Shown one piece after another: positions 1 through 9,163 of a stretch of 64,000 nt of DNA; the first letter of the stretch is position 1, and each line of letters starts with the position of its first letter. Below the pieces are notes generated by a model. That model saw only the letters and a list, made by a program, of their open reading frames with translations, was not told where the DNA came from and made no database searches. A program made the position numbers and the translations under genes. This stretch comes from Tsukamurella paurometabola DSM 20162 (GTDB lineage Bacteria > Actinomycetota > Actinomycetes > Mycobacteriales > Mycobacteriaceae), in assembly GCF_000092225.1 (NCBI RefSeq), contig NC_014158.1, positions 2,728,001 to 2,792,000 on the forward strand, given 5' to 3'.

Positions 1-15
1 CCGAGCCGCAGCGCC

Positions 16-678
16 TCAGGCCGGTGGGACGGAACCGTCGTCCGCACCCGGTTCGGCGCGGTCGGTGAACGACGGAAGCAGGGGCGCCACGGCGAAGACG
101 CCGCCGCCGTCGGGCACCACCTGCACCGCCCGCACACCCGACCCGGAGGCGGCGGTACGCAGCGCATCACCGGTGCCGTACACCACGATCCCCACGACCG
201 CGGGGACGCCGGCCCGCAGCCGCGCCGCGGAGACGCGGGCGATCGCCGCGCCGCGCTCTCCCGGCGCCACGAGCGACGGAACCGCATACGCGGCAAGCTC
301 GTTCACCGCGGCGATACCGGCGGCGCTCTGACCGGTCGGCACCGGCACCGTCGGGGTCTGCACACCGGGGATCGGGACCCGCACCAGCACCCGCCCGATC
401 CGTTCCATGCCCGCAGCCGCGCCGTACCGGCGCCACACCTCCTCGGTCGACCACGCGGTCGCAGGGGAGATCAGTGCCCACCGACCCTCACCGGACGGGG
501 CCGCCGCAAGAGTCTCGGCGGCCTTCCTCAGGTACACCTCGATCGACTGGCTCGCTTCGGGACCGAGACGGTCGTCGGAGATGCGGGTGACCGGCGGCGC
601 GGTGACCGAGCCCAGCCAATAGGCCAGCACCACGGCGACCGCGGCCACCGCCGCGACGGGCGCCCAGGTACGGGTCAC
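16..678 (-). CDS. Membrane-anchored hypothetical protein
   Basis: A 220-aa protein I do not recognise. The GTG at 678 is chosen because it overlaps the rluD-like stop as GTGA, the coupling style used throughout this window; the longer reading only adds residues in the shadow of rluD. A hydrophobic stretch at about residues 5-25 suggests one N-terminal membrane helix or uncleaved signal anchor. The rest is an alanine- and valine-rich soluble domain without a motif I can name, probably outside the membrane. It would be co-transcribed with lspA and the pseudouridine synthase, but nothing shows a functional link. Confidence 0.7.
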   Translation of the reverse strand: MTRTWAPVAAVAAVAVVLAYWLGSVTAPPVTRISDDRLGPEASQSIEVYLRKAAETLAAAPSGEGRWALISPATAWSTEEVWRRYGAAAGMERIGRVLVRVPIPGVQTPTVPVPTGQSAAGIAAVNELAAYAVPSLVAPGERGAAIARVSAARLRAGVPAVVGIVVYGTGDALRTAASGSGVRAVQVVPDGGGVFAVAPLLPSFTDRAEPGADDGSVPPA

Positions 679-1601
679 GCGTCCCGCAGGACGTCCAGCG
701 CGTGCTGCAGATCGTCGGGATAGGGCGAGGTGAACTCGACGTACTCCCCCTTCGTGGGGTGCGTGAAGCCGAGCGTGCGAGCGTGCAGCCACTGCCGCTC
801 CAGGCCCAGCTTCTTCGCCAGCACCGGGTCCGAGCCGTAAGTCTGATCACCGCAGCACGGGTGGTGCAGGGCCGCGAAGTGCACGCGGATCTGGTGGGTG
901 CGTCCCGTCTCCAGGTGCACGTCCAGCAGGGTCGCGGCCTGGAATGCCTCGATCGTGTCGTAGTGCGTGATCGACGGCTTACCGTCCTTGGTGACCGCGA
1001 ACTTCCAGTCGGAGCTGCGGTGCCGGCCGATCGGCGCGTCGATGGTGCCCGACATCGGATCCGGGTGTCCCTGCACCAGAGCGTGATAGCGCTTATCGAC
1101 GGTGCGCTGCTTGAACGCCCGCTTGAGCACCGTGTATGCGCGCTCGGAGACGGCGACCGCCATCACACCGGAGGTACCCACGTCGAGGCGGTGCACAATG
1201 CCCTGTCGCTCCGGGGCACCGGAGGTGGAGATCCGGAAACCGGCGGCGGCGAGGCCGCCGATCACCGTCGGGCCGGTCCAGCCGACGGAGGCGTGCGCGG
1301 CGACCCCGACGGGCTTGTCCACGACCACGATGTCATCGTCGGAGTAGAGGATGTTCATCCCCGGCACCGGCTCGGCGACGATCTCCAAGGGCCGCGCCGG
1401 CTCGGGCAGCGTCACATCGAGCAGGGCACCGGCGCGCAGCTTGTCGGACTTGCCGACCGGCGCACCGTCGAGCGTGACCGAGCCCTCGGCAGCGAGTTCG
1501 GAGACCACGGTGCGGGACAGGCCCAGGAGGCGGGCGACGCCCGCGTCGACCCGCAGGCCGTCGAGCCCGTCGGGGACCGGCATGGTGCGCGACTCACGCA
1601 T
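675..1601 (-). CDS. rluD: RluD-family 23S rRNA pseudouridine synthase
   Basis: Isomerises uridine to pseudouridine in RNA, probably large-subunit rRNA. An S4-like RNA-binding segment occupies roughly residues 10-70, followed by the RsuA/RluA catalytic domain. The diagnostic motif HRLDVGTSG is present with the catalytic aspartate near residue 140, and the later [11 protein letters not shown] motif is also intact. The ATG at 1601 overlaps the end of lspA by 8 bp and gives 308 aa; another in-frame ATG lies six codons downstream. The pairing lspA then RluD-type synthase matches M. tuberculosis Rv1539-Rv1540, from memory. The exact rRNA target is inferred from family only. Confidence 0.93.
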   Translation of the reverse strand: MRESRTMPVPDGLDGLRVDAGVARLLGLSRTVVSELAAEGSVTLDGAPVGKSDKLRAGALLDVTLPEPARPLEIVAEPVPGMNILYSDDDIVVVDKPVGVAAHASVGWTGPTVIGGLAAAGFRISTSGAPERQGIVHRLDVGTSGVMAVAVSERAYTVLKRAFKQRTVDKRYHALVQGHPDPMSGTIDAPIGRHRSSDWKFAVTKDGKPSITHYDTIEAFQAATLLDVHLETGRTHQIRVHFAALHHPCCGDQTYGSDPVLAKKLGLERQWLHARTLGFTHPTKGEYVEFTSPYPDDLQHALDVLRDA

Positions 1602-2154
1602 CGGCGGCCTCCTCACTGGTGACCTTCTTCTGCCCGAAGCCCTCGTACGGGTCCTTACCGAACAGGGTGAGCCCGACCAGGAGCACCGCGCCGGTGGTGA
1701 TCGCGCAGTCGGCCGTATTGAACACCGGGAACCAGTCGCCCACCGAGAAGAAGTCGATCACATGGCCCCGGAACACACCCGGTGCCCGGAAAATCCGGTC
1801 GGTGAGATTACCGAGCGCACCGCCGAGCACCAGCCCCAGGCCGACAGCCCACGGAATGGACGTGAGCTTGGACCCCATCCGCACGATCCACACCACCACG
1901 CACACCGCGACGAGTGTGAGCACCCAGGTGTAGCCGGTGGCCATCGAGAACGCGGCGCCGGGATTCTTGATGAAGATCAGGCTGAACGGGCCGAACACCT
2001 GGATCCGCTCGCCGTATTCCATGTTGCGCACGGCGTAGGTCTTGGCGGCGATATCGATCAGCCACGCCGCGACCGCGATCACCGCGAGCACGATCCGCGG
2101 GTCGCGGTACCAGCTCCTGGTCTCGGTTGGGCTCGAATCCATGTTCTCCATCAT
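1594..2154 (-). CDS. lspA: Lipoprotein signal peptidase (signal peptidase II)
   Basis: Integral membrane aspartyl protease that cleaves signal peptides from diacylglyceryl-modified prolipoproteins. The 186-aa protein has four hydrophobic segments and the family motifs [17 protein letters not shown] (catalytic Asp near residue 119) and FPVFNTAD (catalytic Asp near residue 149). Three ATGs lie close together at the start (residues 1, 2 and 5), so the true N-terminus may be up to four residues shorter. It heads the lspA-rluD-hypothetical operon and is divergent from a lipoprotein gene, itself a likely substrate, with only 16 bp between the starts. Confidence 0.96.
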   Translation of the reverse strand: MMENMDSSPTETRSWYRDPRIVLAVIAVAAWLIDIAAKTYAVRNMEYGERIQVFGPFSLIFIKNPGAAFSMATGYTWVLTLVAVCVVVWIVRMGSKLTSIPWAVGLGLVLGGALGNLTDRIFRAPGVFRGHVIDFFSVGDWFPVFNTADCAITTGAVLLVGLTLFGKDPYEGFGQKKVTSEEAADA

Positions 2155-2158
2155 CCAC

Positions 2159-2164
2159 TACGGT
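2159..2164 (+). promoter_or_regulatory. Candidate -10 for a leaderless lipoprotein transcript
   Basis: TACGGT fits TANNNT and ends six bases before the GTG at 2171, the spacing expected when transcription starts on the start codon. There is no Shine-Dalgarno sequence before that GTG, which fits leaderless translation. No clear -35 is seen. Confidence 0.35.
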
Positions 2165-2170
2165 GGCGGT

Positions 2171-3139
2171 GTGCATGGCAGGCGGTTACAGGTGGTGGCG
2201 GCGCTCGGAGCGGTCGCGGTGGCTTCGGCCGCCTGCGGTTCGTCGGACGGCGGCGCCGGCCCCTCCTCCGCGGCGCCCGAGGCGACCTCGCACGCGGCAC
2301 CCGCCCCGTCGGCGGGATGCGCCGCCGCGGCACCGGCGATGCCGGCGAACGCCGCCACGATCGACGTGCCGCAGGCCGCGATCACGCTCGAACAGGCGGG
2401 CGAAGGGGCACAGCGCACCGTCGCATTGCGCCCTACTGCGACAGCCGCGACCAGCCTGTTCACCAACTCCCTCCAGGTCTCCATGGTCTCGGGTGAGCAG
2501 CCCTCGGGCGGCAACCGCGACGTGACGCTCCCCTTCACCTCGCAGCCGACGTGCGCCGATCCGCTGGACGTGGTGCTGTACTTCGGCGCCCCCACATCGA
2601 CCGATGCGGCGTTGACCAAGGCGCTCGCCGGGCAGCAAGGACATATCGCCCGGGTGAAGCTGACGGCCGGCGGCGAGGTCCGCTCATTCACCATCGCGGC
2701 ACCTCCGGGCATCTCGACCGAGGCGCAGGCGACCTTCGAGCAGGCACTGCTACAGACTTTCCTCCGCATGATCCCGCTGCCCGCCGAGCCGGTGGGAACA
2801 GGCGCGACGTGGACCTCGATCCGCAAAATCCGCGCGGACAGCGACCTGACCCAGACCATGAAGGTGACGCTCGGCGGCACCGTCGAGAGCCCGGTCCTGA
2901 CCGCCGTGGTCGATGAGGAACCCGACGGCGACGTCTTCCGGGTCCCGGGCAGCAGCACCACCTTGACCATTGAGAGCTACACCATGGCGGGCAAGGGCTC
3001 GGCGACGATCGACCCGGCACGCGCCTTCCCCGTGGACGGCGGGGTGCAGTTGGAAGGCGGCCGCACCCTGGTCGGCGACGACCCGTCGCGCAAGCTCACG
3101 CAGAAGACCGGGGCCATCTCCCGGTGGACGCCGGCCTAG
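2171..3139 (+). CDS. Putative lipoprotein of unknown function
   Basis: The GTG at 2171 gives a 322-aa protein starting with a short basic region, a hydrophobic core and a cysteine near residue 22 in the context ASAAC. The lipobox is weak because it lacks Leu at -3, but a CGSS start and a Ser/Ala/Pro-rich spacer follow, as is usual for actinobacterial lipoproteins. The mature part looks like a repeated beta-rich extracytoplasmic domain; a stretch near LPAEPVGTGATW recalls DUF6263-type proteins, a low-confidence impression. Divergent from lspA and convergent, 3 bp apart, with the MTB12-like gene. Confidence 0.75.
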   Translation: MHGRRLQVVAALGAVAVASAACGSSDGGAGPSSAAPEATSHAAPAPSAGCAAAAPAMPANAATIDVPQAAITLEQAGEGAQRTVALRPTATAATSLFTNSLQVSMVSGEQPSGGNRDVTLPFTSQPTCADPLDVVLYFGAPTSTDAALTKALAGQQGHIARVKLTAGGEVRSFTIAAPPGISTEAQATFEQALLQTFLRMIPLPAEPVGTGATWTSIRKIRADSDLTQTMKVTLGGTVESPVLTAVVDEEPDGDVFRVPGSSTTLTIESYTMAGKGSATIDPARAFPVDGGVQLEGGRTLVGDDPSRKLTQKTGAISRWTPA

Positions 3140-3142
3140 TTC

Positions 3143-3640
3143 TCAGCCACACGACGGCGCGCTGCGCCCCACCTGGGCGACGATGTCGCACGCGTAATCG
3201 CGCTGCAGTTTCCAGGTGTCCTCGAAGACGAAGGTGGCGTAGGCGGTCTGATTGGCGCCGCCCACCAGACCGGACACCGGCGCCTTGGACAGTCCCGGCT
3301 GTTCCAGGACGGGCTTGCCGATGTGCCAGGTGAATTGCGGGTTGCTCTGCCGCAGGCGGACCAGCTCGTCGAACAGCGGCGCGTCAGCGTCGGTGGCGCC
3401 CTGAACCAAGTCGACCTTCGCCGTCGATGGCACGTTCGGGTCGACTGCCCGCTCCAACATCGCCTCGATCTGGGCGGCCGACGGCGCCCGATCCGCGGTC
3501 GTCGACGGCGCCTCGGCCACGGTGGCGAGTGTGGTCGTCATCATCGGACTGGGTGGCGCATCGGCGTTCTCGCTGGCGCACCCGCCGATCAGGCCGGCGA
3601 CGGCGATGACGGGCACCAGCACGGTCCGTGTGGCCGACAT
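3143..3640 (-). CDS. MTB12-like low-molecular-weight lipoprotein
   Basis: A 165-aa secreted protein with a signal peptide ending in the lipobox LIGGC. The segment PSAAQIEAMLERAVDPNV, followed by a conserved-looking beta region, resembles the mycobacterial low-molecular-weight antigen MTB12 (CFP-2), which has PTAAQLTSLLNSLADPNV at the same place; this comparison is from memory. Function in the family is unknown; MTB12 is an abundant secreted antigen. Unlike MTB12 itself, this copy appears to be lipid-anchored. The start is supported by a strong AGGAGGTGA ribosome-binding site. Divergent from the asparaginase gene. Confidence 0.8.
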   Translation of the reverse strand: MSATRTVLVPVIAVAGLIGGCASENADAPPSPMMTTTLATVAEAPSTTADRAPSAAQIEAMLERAVDPNVPSTAKVDLVQGATDADAPLFDELVRLRQSNPQFTWHIGKPVLEQPGLSKAPVSGLVGGANQTAYATFVFEDTWKLQRDYACDIVAQVGRSAPSCG

Positions 3641-3764
3641 CGAATCACCTCCTGTTCCTCGTCCGGCGCCTCCACTATGCCAAGCAGCCGCGGCCCCGTC
3701 GACGCGGCGTGCGACACCGGGGCGAAGTTTGACTCAGCAGCAACGGACCCGCAAAGCTGCTCCC

Positions 3765-4712
3765 ATGGTGGAAGTGGTCGTGCTCGCCGCAGGCGGCACC
3801 ATCGCCAGTCGCGACGACGGCTCAGGCACCGCAGTGGCGGCCGATTCGGGTGCCGACCTGGTCGCTTCGGTGCCCGGCGGCGTCGGTGATGTGGCGGTGA
3901 CGGTGCGCGACGTGGCGACGGTGGACAGCTCCGCGCTCACGCTCGAACAGCTCGACGCGATCCGCGAGGCCGTCGCACACGCCCTGGAATCACCCGACGT
4001 GGCGGGTGTGGTGGTGACGCACGGCACGGACACGATGGAGGAGACCTCATTGCTGGTCGACCTCTCGCACAGCGATCCGCGGCCCGTGGTGTTCACCGGT
4101 GCCCAGCACGCCGCTGACTCCCCCGAGGCCGACGGTCCGGCGAACCTGGCCGAGGCGATCGCCGTCGCCGCCGACCCACAGCACCGGGGGCTCGGGGTGC
4201 TGCTGTCGTTCGCGGGCCACGTCCAGACGGTGCGCGGGCTCGCCAAGGTCTCCACCGTGGCGCCGCAGCCCTTCGAGGGCGGACTGTCGGTCGCGGAGCT
4301 CGCGGGCACCGCACCGAACCGGCTGCTGACCAAGCCGATGCCGGTGGCCGGGGTGCGGGTGGACATCGTCGCCTCCTATCCGGGCGCCGACGGTGCGCTG
4401 ATCGACGCGGCCGTGGCCGCCGGGGCCGACGGAATCGTCCTGATCGGTACCGGAAGCGGCAATACGACGGTGGCGCTGGCCGATGCGGTGCGGCGCGCGA
4501 TCGCGGGTGGTGTCACCGTGGTGGTGTCGACGCGGGTGTGTTCCGGCGAGGTGGATGCCGGCTACGGCGGCGGGGGCGGTGCAGCGGATCTGGTGGCGGC
4601 CGGGGCCGTCATGTCGCGCAGACTGCGGCCGGGGCAGGCGCGGATCGTGTTGCTCGCGCTGCTCGCGGCGGGGGTGGGACCACGGTGGATCGCGGCGTAC
4701 CTGGGACGCTGA
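3765..4712 (+). CDS. ansA: L-asparaginase
   Basis: Hydrolyses L-asparagine to aspartate and ammonia. The 315-aa reading from the ATG at 3765 begins almost directly with the first catalytic loop LAAGGTIAS (nucleophilic Thr near residue 12) and contains the second signature VTHGTDTMEET (Thr/Asp near residues 88-89) and the catalytic lysine region GLAKVST. No signal peptide is visible, so it is probably cytoplasmic. Upstream in-frame ATGs would only add residues lying over the divergent MTB12-like gene. From memory M. tuberculosis ansA also neighbours lspA. It ends 12 bp from a convergent gene. Confidence 0.93.
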   Translation: MVEVVVLAAGGTIASRDDGSGTAVAADSGADLVASVPGGVGDVAVTVRDVATVDSSALTLEQLDAIREAVAHALESPDVAGVVVTHGTDTMEETSLLVDLSHSDPRPVVFTGAQHAADSPEADGPANLAEAIAVAADPQHRGLGVLLSFAGHVQTVRGLAKVSTVAPQPFEGGLSVAELAGTAPNRLLTKPMPVAGVRVDIVASYPGADGALIDAAVAAGADGIVLIGTGSGNTTVALADAVRRAIAGGVTVVVSTRVCSGEVDAGYGGGGGAADLVAAGAVMSRRLRPGQARIVLLALLAAGVGPRWIAAYLGR

Positions 4713-4724
4713 GCCCGACAGGCA

Positions 4725-5513
4725 CTAGTCGAAGGTGAATCCGAAGCCGCGACGTTTCGGTTTCGCCGACGCCTCGGACGCCTCGGGCGACCTCGACTCG
4801 GATGCCGCCGACTCGGGTGTTGCGGACTCGGGTGCCGATTCCGCGAGGGGACGCCGCCAGTCCATGTCGACGACCTTGATCCGGTTACCGGTGTCGCCGT
4901 CCCACTCGTAGCGCAGGCCCTGCTCGTCGAGGGCGGAGGTGATGATCCGCGCGAGATCGTCGAAGGTCTGCTCGTAGAACGCGTTGAGCTTCGTCTTGTC
5001 GGGATCGTTGCGGGCACGTTCGAATTCGACGGCCGCGATCGCCGGGGACGGTCCGAAGGATCCGTATCCCAAATACACACTGGCCTTGGCGTAGGCGAGG
5101 TCGAGGGCATCCTGCTGGGTGAAGTAGACATAGCCCCACTCGTCGGCGGTGCGCTCGAGTTCGATCTCGTCGTCGGCGCACGTGCGGCAGCAGGTGAAGC
5201 TGTGCCGCACAACGATTCCCTGTTCCGCGATCGCAGCGGACGCTGCGTCGAATCGTTCCCAGTCGCCCTGCCCTGCCGACCGGTCCAGGTGTGCCTGGTA
5301 GTTGGTGCGTGCGGTCTGCACGATTTCGTGCGCCTCGTCGGATGAGAGACCTGCCGCTTCCATGACACCCGTCGCGGATTCGGGGCTCAGATAACCTGGG
5401 TAGACCAGCATGGAAGCGGCCCGCAGACGATCGTCCGGCAGCACTCGCACTAACGTCCCGTACTGCAGGTACTCCGGCACCGTCGCGTTCTGTTGCAAAA
5501 ACCCATTCCCCAT
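4725..5513 (-). CDS. Conserved hypothetical protein with a paired-cysteine motif
   Basis: A 262-aa soluble protein from the ATG at 5513 (an in-frame GTG lies three codons upstream). The centre carries SFTCCRTCADDEI, a tight cysteine cluster that could bind metal or be redox-active, followed by a conserved-looking region around GYVYFTQQDALDLAYA. I associate this motif with an actinobacterial family of unknown function (I believe DUF6891), but cannot confirm it. The last 40 residues are a low-complexity Glu/Ser/Ala tail ending in basic and aromatic residues (KPKRRGFGFTFD). Divergent from the SRPBCC-like gene, 66 bp between starts. Confidence 0.72.
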   Translation of the reverse strand: MGNGFLQQNATVPEYLQYGTLVRVLPDDRLRAASMLVYPGYLSPESATGVMEAAGLSSDEAHEIVQTARTNYQAHLDRSAGQGDWERFDAASAAIAEQGIVVRHSFTCCRTCADDEIELERTADEWGYVYFTQQDALDLAYAKASVYLGYGSFGPSPAIAAVEFERARNDPDKTKLNAFYEQTFDDLARIITSALDEQGLRYEWDGDTGNRIKVVDMDWRRPLAESAPESATPESAASESRSPEASEASAKPKRRGFGFTFD

Positions 5514-5579
5514 GGGGTGCACGATAGCGGAGCGTGAATTGTTCTCGATGCAGCCAGGGTGGAGCGCTACCGTGGTGTC

Positions 5580-5978
5580 ATGCCGGAGGAGTCGCGCCAC
5601 ATCAGCGTCGTGATCGAGCGGCCCGCGCTGGAGGTGTATGCCTACGCGCGGCAGCCCGAGAACCTGCCGCGGTGGGCGGCGGGACTGGCGACCGGGGTTC
5701 GTCACGACGGCGACGATCTGATCACCGACTCCCCCATGGGTGAGGTGCGGGTGCGGTTCGCCAATGACAACGAGTTCGGCGTACTCGACCACGAGGTCAC
5801 GCTTCCCGACGGCACCGTCGTGCACAACCCACTCCGGGTGATCCAGCACCCCGAGGGCGCGGAGGTTCTGTTCACCGTGCGTCGCCTCGGAGCGAGCGCC
5901 GAGGACTTCGAGCGTGATTGCGCGACCGTGCGATCCGATCTTGAGCGCCTACGCGAGCTGCTGACCTCCGGGGATTGA
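5580..5978 (+). CDS. SRPBCC-like (START/polyketide cyclase fold) protein
   Basis: A 132-aa protein from the ATG at 5580. The opening ISVVIERPALEVYAYARQPENLPRWAAGL is typical of SRPBCC ligand-binding domains, in which a first strand leads into PxxVYxYxxxPENLPxW, and a final long helix closes the protein. Such proteins bind a hydrophobic ligand or act as small cyclases; no catalytic residue can be named. It is a single-gene unit, divergent from the cysteine-motif protein and followed by 153 bp of non-coding sequence before the 13E12 gene. Confidence 0.75.
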   Translation: MPEESRHISVVIERPALEVYAYARQPENLPRWAAGLATGVRHDGDDLITDSPMGEVRVRFANDNEFGVLDHEVTLPDGTVVHNPLRVIQHPEGAEVLFTVRRLGASAEDFERDCATVRSDLERLRELLTSGD

Positions 5979-6058
5979 TCGTCGGGCCGGCGGGCGGATC
6001 GACGTGCGCGCAAGGCCTTTCGCATCGTGATGACGGTTCGTCACGGTCGGAATGATGG

Positions 6059-6076
6059 ATAGAATATACATTCTAT
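6059..6076. promoter_or_regulatory. AT-rich perfect palindrome, LexA-box-like
   Basis: Arms ATAGAAT and ATTCTAT flank ATAC, an exact inverted repeat in an otherwise GC-rich region, 56 bp upstream of the 13E12 start. The geometry GAAT-N4-ATTC is the same as the LexA box GAAC-N4-GTTC with one symmetric substitution per arm. Several mycobacterial 13E12 genes are known to be LexA-controlled, so an SOS operator is plausible; the substitution makes it uncertain. Confidence 0.4.
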
Positions 6077-6131
6077 TGTGTTTCCGATAATCGAACGCTC
6101 GGGTATGCTGGAGGAAGCGGGAGGAGGTGCG

Positions 6132-7743
6132 ATGACCAGCTCATCAGCGGACTATCTGGATGCACTCGCCTCTTTCGAATGCGCGGCCGAGCGCCTGGCG
6201 CAGCTGGATCCCGTGATGCTCGACTCTCAGGAACTCCTGGGTGCGCTCGGCCGCCTGGAAGTCGCTGCACGCCGAATCCCGTACGCGCAGAACCTCCTGG
6301 CGCAGGTCGGCGTCGAGCAGAGCCTGCCCGGCCGGCTCGGCTACACGGGTATGAAGGAGTTGCTCATCGACCAACTCCGTCTGGCGGGCACGGAGGCCCG
6401 CGACCGGATCCATGGCGCACGCTCCCGTGTGCCGCAGCACAATCGTGCCCTGCCGCCGGAACCGCGGTACGCCCTGGCCGCCGCCGCACAGCGGGCCGGA
6501 GAGATCTCCGAGCGGCATGCCCTCACGATCGAGCGGGTGTTCGCCGGATGCCGCAAGGCGCTCAACGGCGACGACGCCCAGATCCTCGAGGACATCCTCG
6601 TCACCGCAGCGAAAGACGTGACACCCGAGGAGGTCTCCACGATCGGCCGCCGCGCGATCGACCTCATCGATCCCGACGGTGCCGAGCCCAAGCCCGATGT
6701 GGCGGCCCGGGCCCGAGGCCTCCACATCAGTGCCCAGGACGACGATCTGATGACCGAGCTCGACGGCACGATCACTCCCGAGTGCCGTGCGCTGATCGAG
6801 GTGGTGCTGGAGAAGTTCGGACGGCCCGGCGTGAACAACCCCGCCGACGCCGGCTCTCCGGTCGACACCGCCGACCAGGCCGCACTGAACGCCGCCGCGG
6901 ACCGCGACAGCCGGAGCCTCGCGCAGCGCAATCACGATGCACTCGTCACCGCGTTGCGTATTGCCATCGGATCGGGAGGATTGGGGCAGCACCGCGGTCT
7001 GCCCTGCGTCCCGATCATCACCGTGGCGATCGATCAGCTCGAATCCGAGGCCGGGGTCGCCACCACCGCCACGGGCGGCCGGATGCCGGTGCCGGATGCG
7101 CTGCAGATGATGGGCGCCAACCCGAAGTACGTCCGGGTTCTGGACCTGGCATCGCGACCACTGCACCCTGGGCCGGGAGAAACGTCTGGCATCGACAGAT
7201 CAGCGGATCGCGCTGTACGGATCCGAGAAGGGCTGCACCGCAACGGGTTGCGATGCTCCCGCCACTCGCTGCCAGGTGCACCACATCACCGAGTGGGCGG
7301 ACGGCGGCGCCACCGACATCACGGGACTCACCCTCGCGTGCGATGCCCACCACGGCAAGGTGACTCCCGGCACCCGCGACTTTCCCCGAGGCTGGGAGAC
7401 GATCACCGTCCGCGACGGGGAGTACGCGGGCCGCACCGGCTGGCGCCGCACCGCGGATCCGTCGCAGGACCATCGCACGAACCACAGGCACCACCCCGAC
7501 GAGCTGTATCGAGAAGCCCTCCAACGCTGGCGCCACCACCACGAGAAGTTCCTCCAGGTGTGGCGCGACGAGGATCGTCGCGTGCAGTACGAGAGTTTCA
7601 TCGGCTCGATCCACGACGACATCGCAGCGATCCTCGACGGCCCCAACGGGCCACCGATCCTCGAGACCCTGCTCGCGGAACACGATGCCGACAACGCCTG
7701 GCGGCCCTGTGAATCCCCGGCGCCTCCTCTCGCAGCCGCGTGA
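6132..7743 (+). pseudogene. 13E12-repeat family DUF222/HNH protein, frameshifted
   Basis: The N-terminal part (from 6132, behind GGAGGT) is a DUF222 domain ending in VRVLDLASRPLH. At the CCC run at 7166-7168 the frame is lost: removing one C restores LGREKRLAST and then the HNH nuclease signature with CTATGCD, CQVHHITEW and LACDAHH, which continues in the other frame to the TGA at 7741-7743. As written, the protein ends out of frame at 7712 without the nuclease domain. The single-base change is either a real inactivating mutation or a sequencing error. Members of this family are present in many copies in Mycobacteriales genomes and resemble homing or mobile nuclease genes; their role is unresolved. 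Confidence 0.85.
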
Positions 7744-7762
7744 GCGTCGCGACGGACCGTCG

Positions 7763-9163
7763 TCAGTCCTCGTCGTCGGTCCGCAGGTGCTCGGCGGGCC
7801 AATCCAGCGAGTCCAGGGGGTCGGCTTCGCGGAGATCGGGATCGTCGGCACGGAAACTGCGCATCCGGCCGGGACCGGACTCCCGAGTCTCGAAGCGAAC
7901 ACTGAGCACCCCGTGCCCCGCACCCTGCACCCAGCCGTGCCCGAACTCCGGGTGGCGCACGTCCATTCCCGTCCGCCAGCCCACGACGGGTTCGGCGGCA
8001 TCGTCCGTGGTTTCGACCACGTCGGCACCGTCGGCCACCACCGGCGCCGCCTCCGCGGCGGGCGCCTCATCGCCGAACAACGTGAACTGCTCCACACTGC
8101 TCAGGCCCGAGAAGCCGACACCCACCAGGCGCAGGCCGCCGATCTCCACCGGATCCAGCGCCAGCCGCTGTGCGGTCGCGGTGAGCACGGCCGCGTCGGT
8201 CGTCGCCGACGGCAACGTCGCGGACCGGGTCAGGATCGACATGTCCGACCGCTTCAGCTTGAGCACCACGGTCCGTGCTCCGCGCCCGTCCTTGCGCAAC
8301 CGGCGCACCGCGTGCTCGGCGCTGCGATCGATCTCGCGGCGCAGCGCATTCATCGTGGTCACGTCGACCTCCAGCGTGTGCTCGGCGCTGATCGACTTGG
8401 CCCCCGTACGCGTCTCGATCGGCCGGTCGTCCTGACCCCGCGCCAACCTATGCAGCGCCGGGCCCAGCGTGACACCCAATACCGACACCACCTCGACCTC
8501 GCTCATCGCCGCGAACTGTCCGATGGTCTCGATCCCCAACCGCGACAACCGCTCCCCCGCCACCGGACCGATCCCCCACAGCTTGCGCACCGGGAGCGGA
8601 TACAACACCGTCTCCTGCGCGGCGGGCGGGATCACCGACACCCCGTCGGGCTTGGCGAGACCCGATGCGATCTTCGCCGCCTGTTTCCCCGCGCCCGCCC
8701 CGACCGACGCGATGAGTCCCGTCGCCGCACGGATCCGCGCGCGCAACTCCTCGGCGAAGGCCACCACCTCGGCCGAGGATGCCCCCGCCAGCTCGGCGGG
8801 CTCGCCGAAGGCCTCGTCGAAAGACAACGTCTCGACCACGGGAATCAGTTCACGCACCGTGGCGAACACCCGGCGACTCACCGTCCCGTACAGGGCGCCG
8901 CGAGGCGGCAACACCACCGCGGGAGCGCCGACCAGCCTGCGCGCCTGATGCATCGGCATCGCGGACCGGGCGCCGTAGACCCGCGCCTCATAGGAGCACC
9001 CTGCGACCACACCCCGGCCGCCGAGCCCGCCCACCAGCACGGGACGCCCGCGCAGGGTGGGTCGGGTCAGCTGCTCACAGGACGCGAAGAACGCGTCCAT
9101 GTCGAAATGCAGCACCCACCGGGCGCTGGCATCAGACGCGGGTGAGCCGGCCTCGGACACCAT
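7763..9163 (-). CDS. dinB: DNA polymerase IV (Y-family, DinB1/DinX type)
   Basis: Translesion, error-prone DNA polymerase. The N-terminus [17 protein letters not shown] contains the first metal-binding Asp and the steric-gate region; LSFDEAF holds the second catalytic Asp/Glu (about residues 116-117). Helix-hairpin-helix and little-finger regions follow. Near the C-terminus QFTLFGDE looks like a beta-clamp binding motif, and a tail around [14 protein letters not shown] matches the M. tuberculosis DinX extension. The ATG at 9163 gives 466 aa and overlaps the ileS end by 32 bp; GTGs at 9160 and 9115 are alternatives, the last without overlap. Co-transcription with ileS is likely. Confidence 0.93.
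   Translation of the reverse strand: MVSEAGSPASDASARWVLHFDMDAFFASCEQLTRPTLRGRPVLVGGLGGRGVVAGCSYEARVYGARSAMPMHQARRLVGAPAVVLPPRGALYGTVSRRVFATVRELIPVVETLSFDEAFGEPAELAGASSAEVVAFAEELRARIRAATGLIASVGAGAGKQAAKIASGLAKPDGVSVIPPAAQETVLYPLPVRKLWGIGPVAGERLSRLGIETIGQFAAMSEVEVVSVLGVTLGPALHRLARGQDDRPIETRTGAKSISAEHTLEVDVTTMNALRREIDRSAEHAVRRLRKDGRGARTVVLKLKRSDMSILTRSATLPSATTDAAVLTATAQRLALDPVEIGGLRLVGVGFSGLSSVEQFTLFGDEAPAAEAAPVVADGADVVETTDDAAEPVVGWRTGMDVRHPEFGHGWVQGAGHGVLSVRFETRESGPGRMRSFRADDPDLREADPLDSLDWPAEHLRTDDED

Noticed and set aside
6091-6106. TCGAAC-GCTC-GGGTAT as a second LexA box upstream of the 13E12 gene
   Set aside because: Only the left half matches; the right half has at least three mismatches to GTTCGA.
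7168-7712. C-terminal part of the 544-codon frame of the 13E12 gene after the shift
   Set aside because: The sequence turns into Arg/His/Pro-rich nonsense at 7167 while the true HNH domain continues in the other frame.
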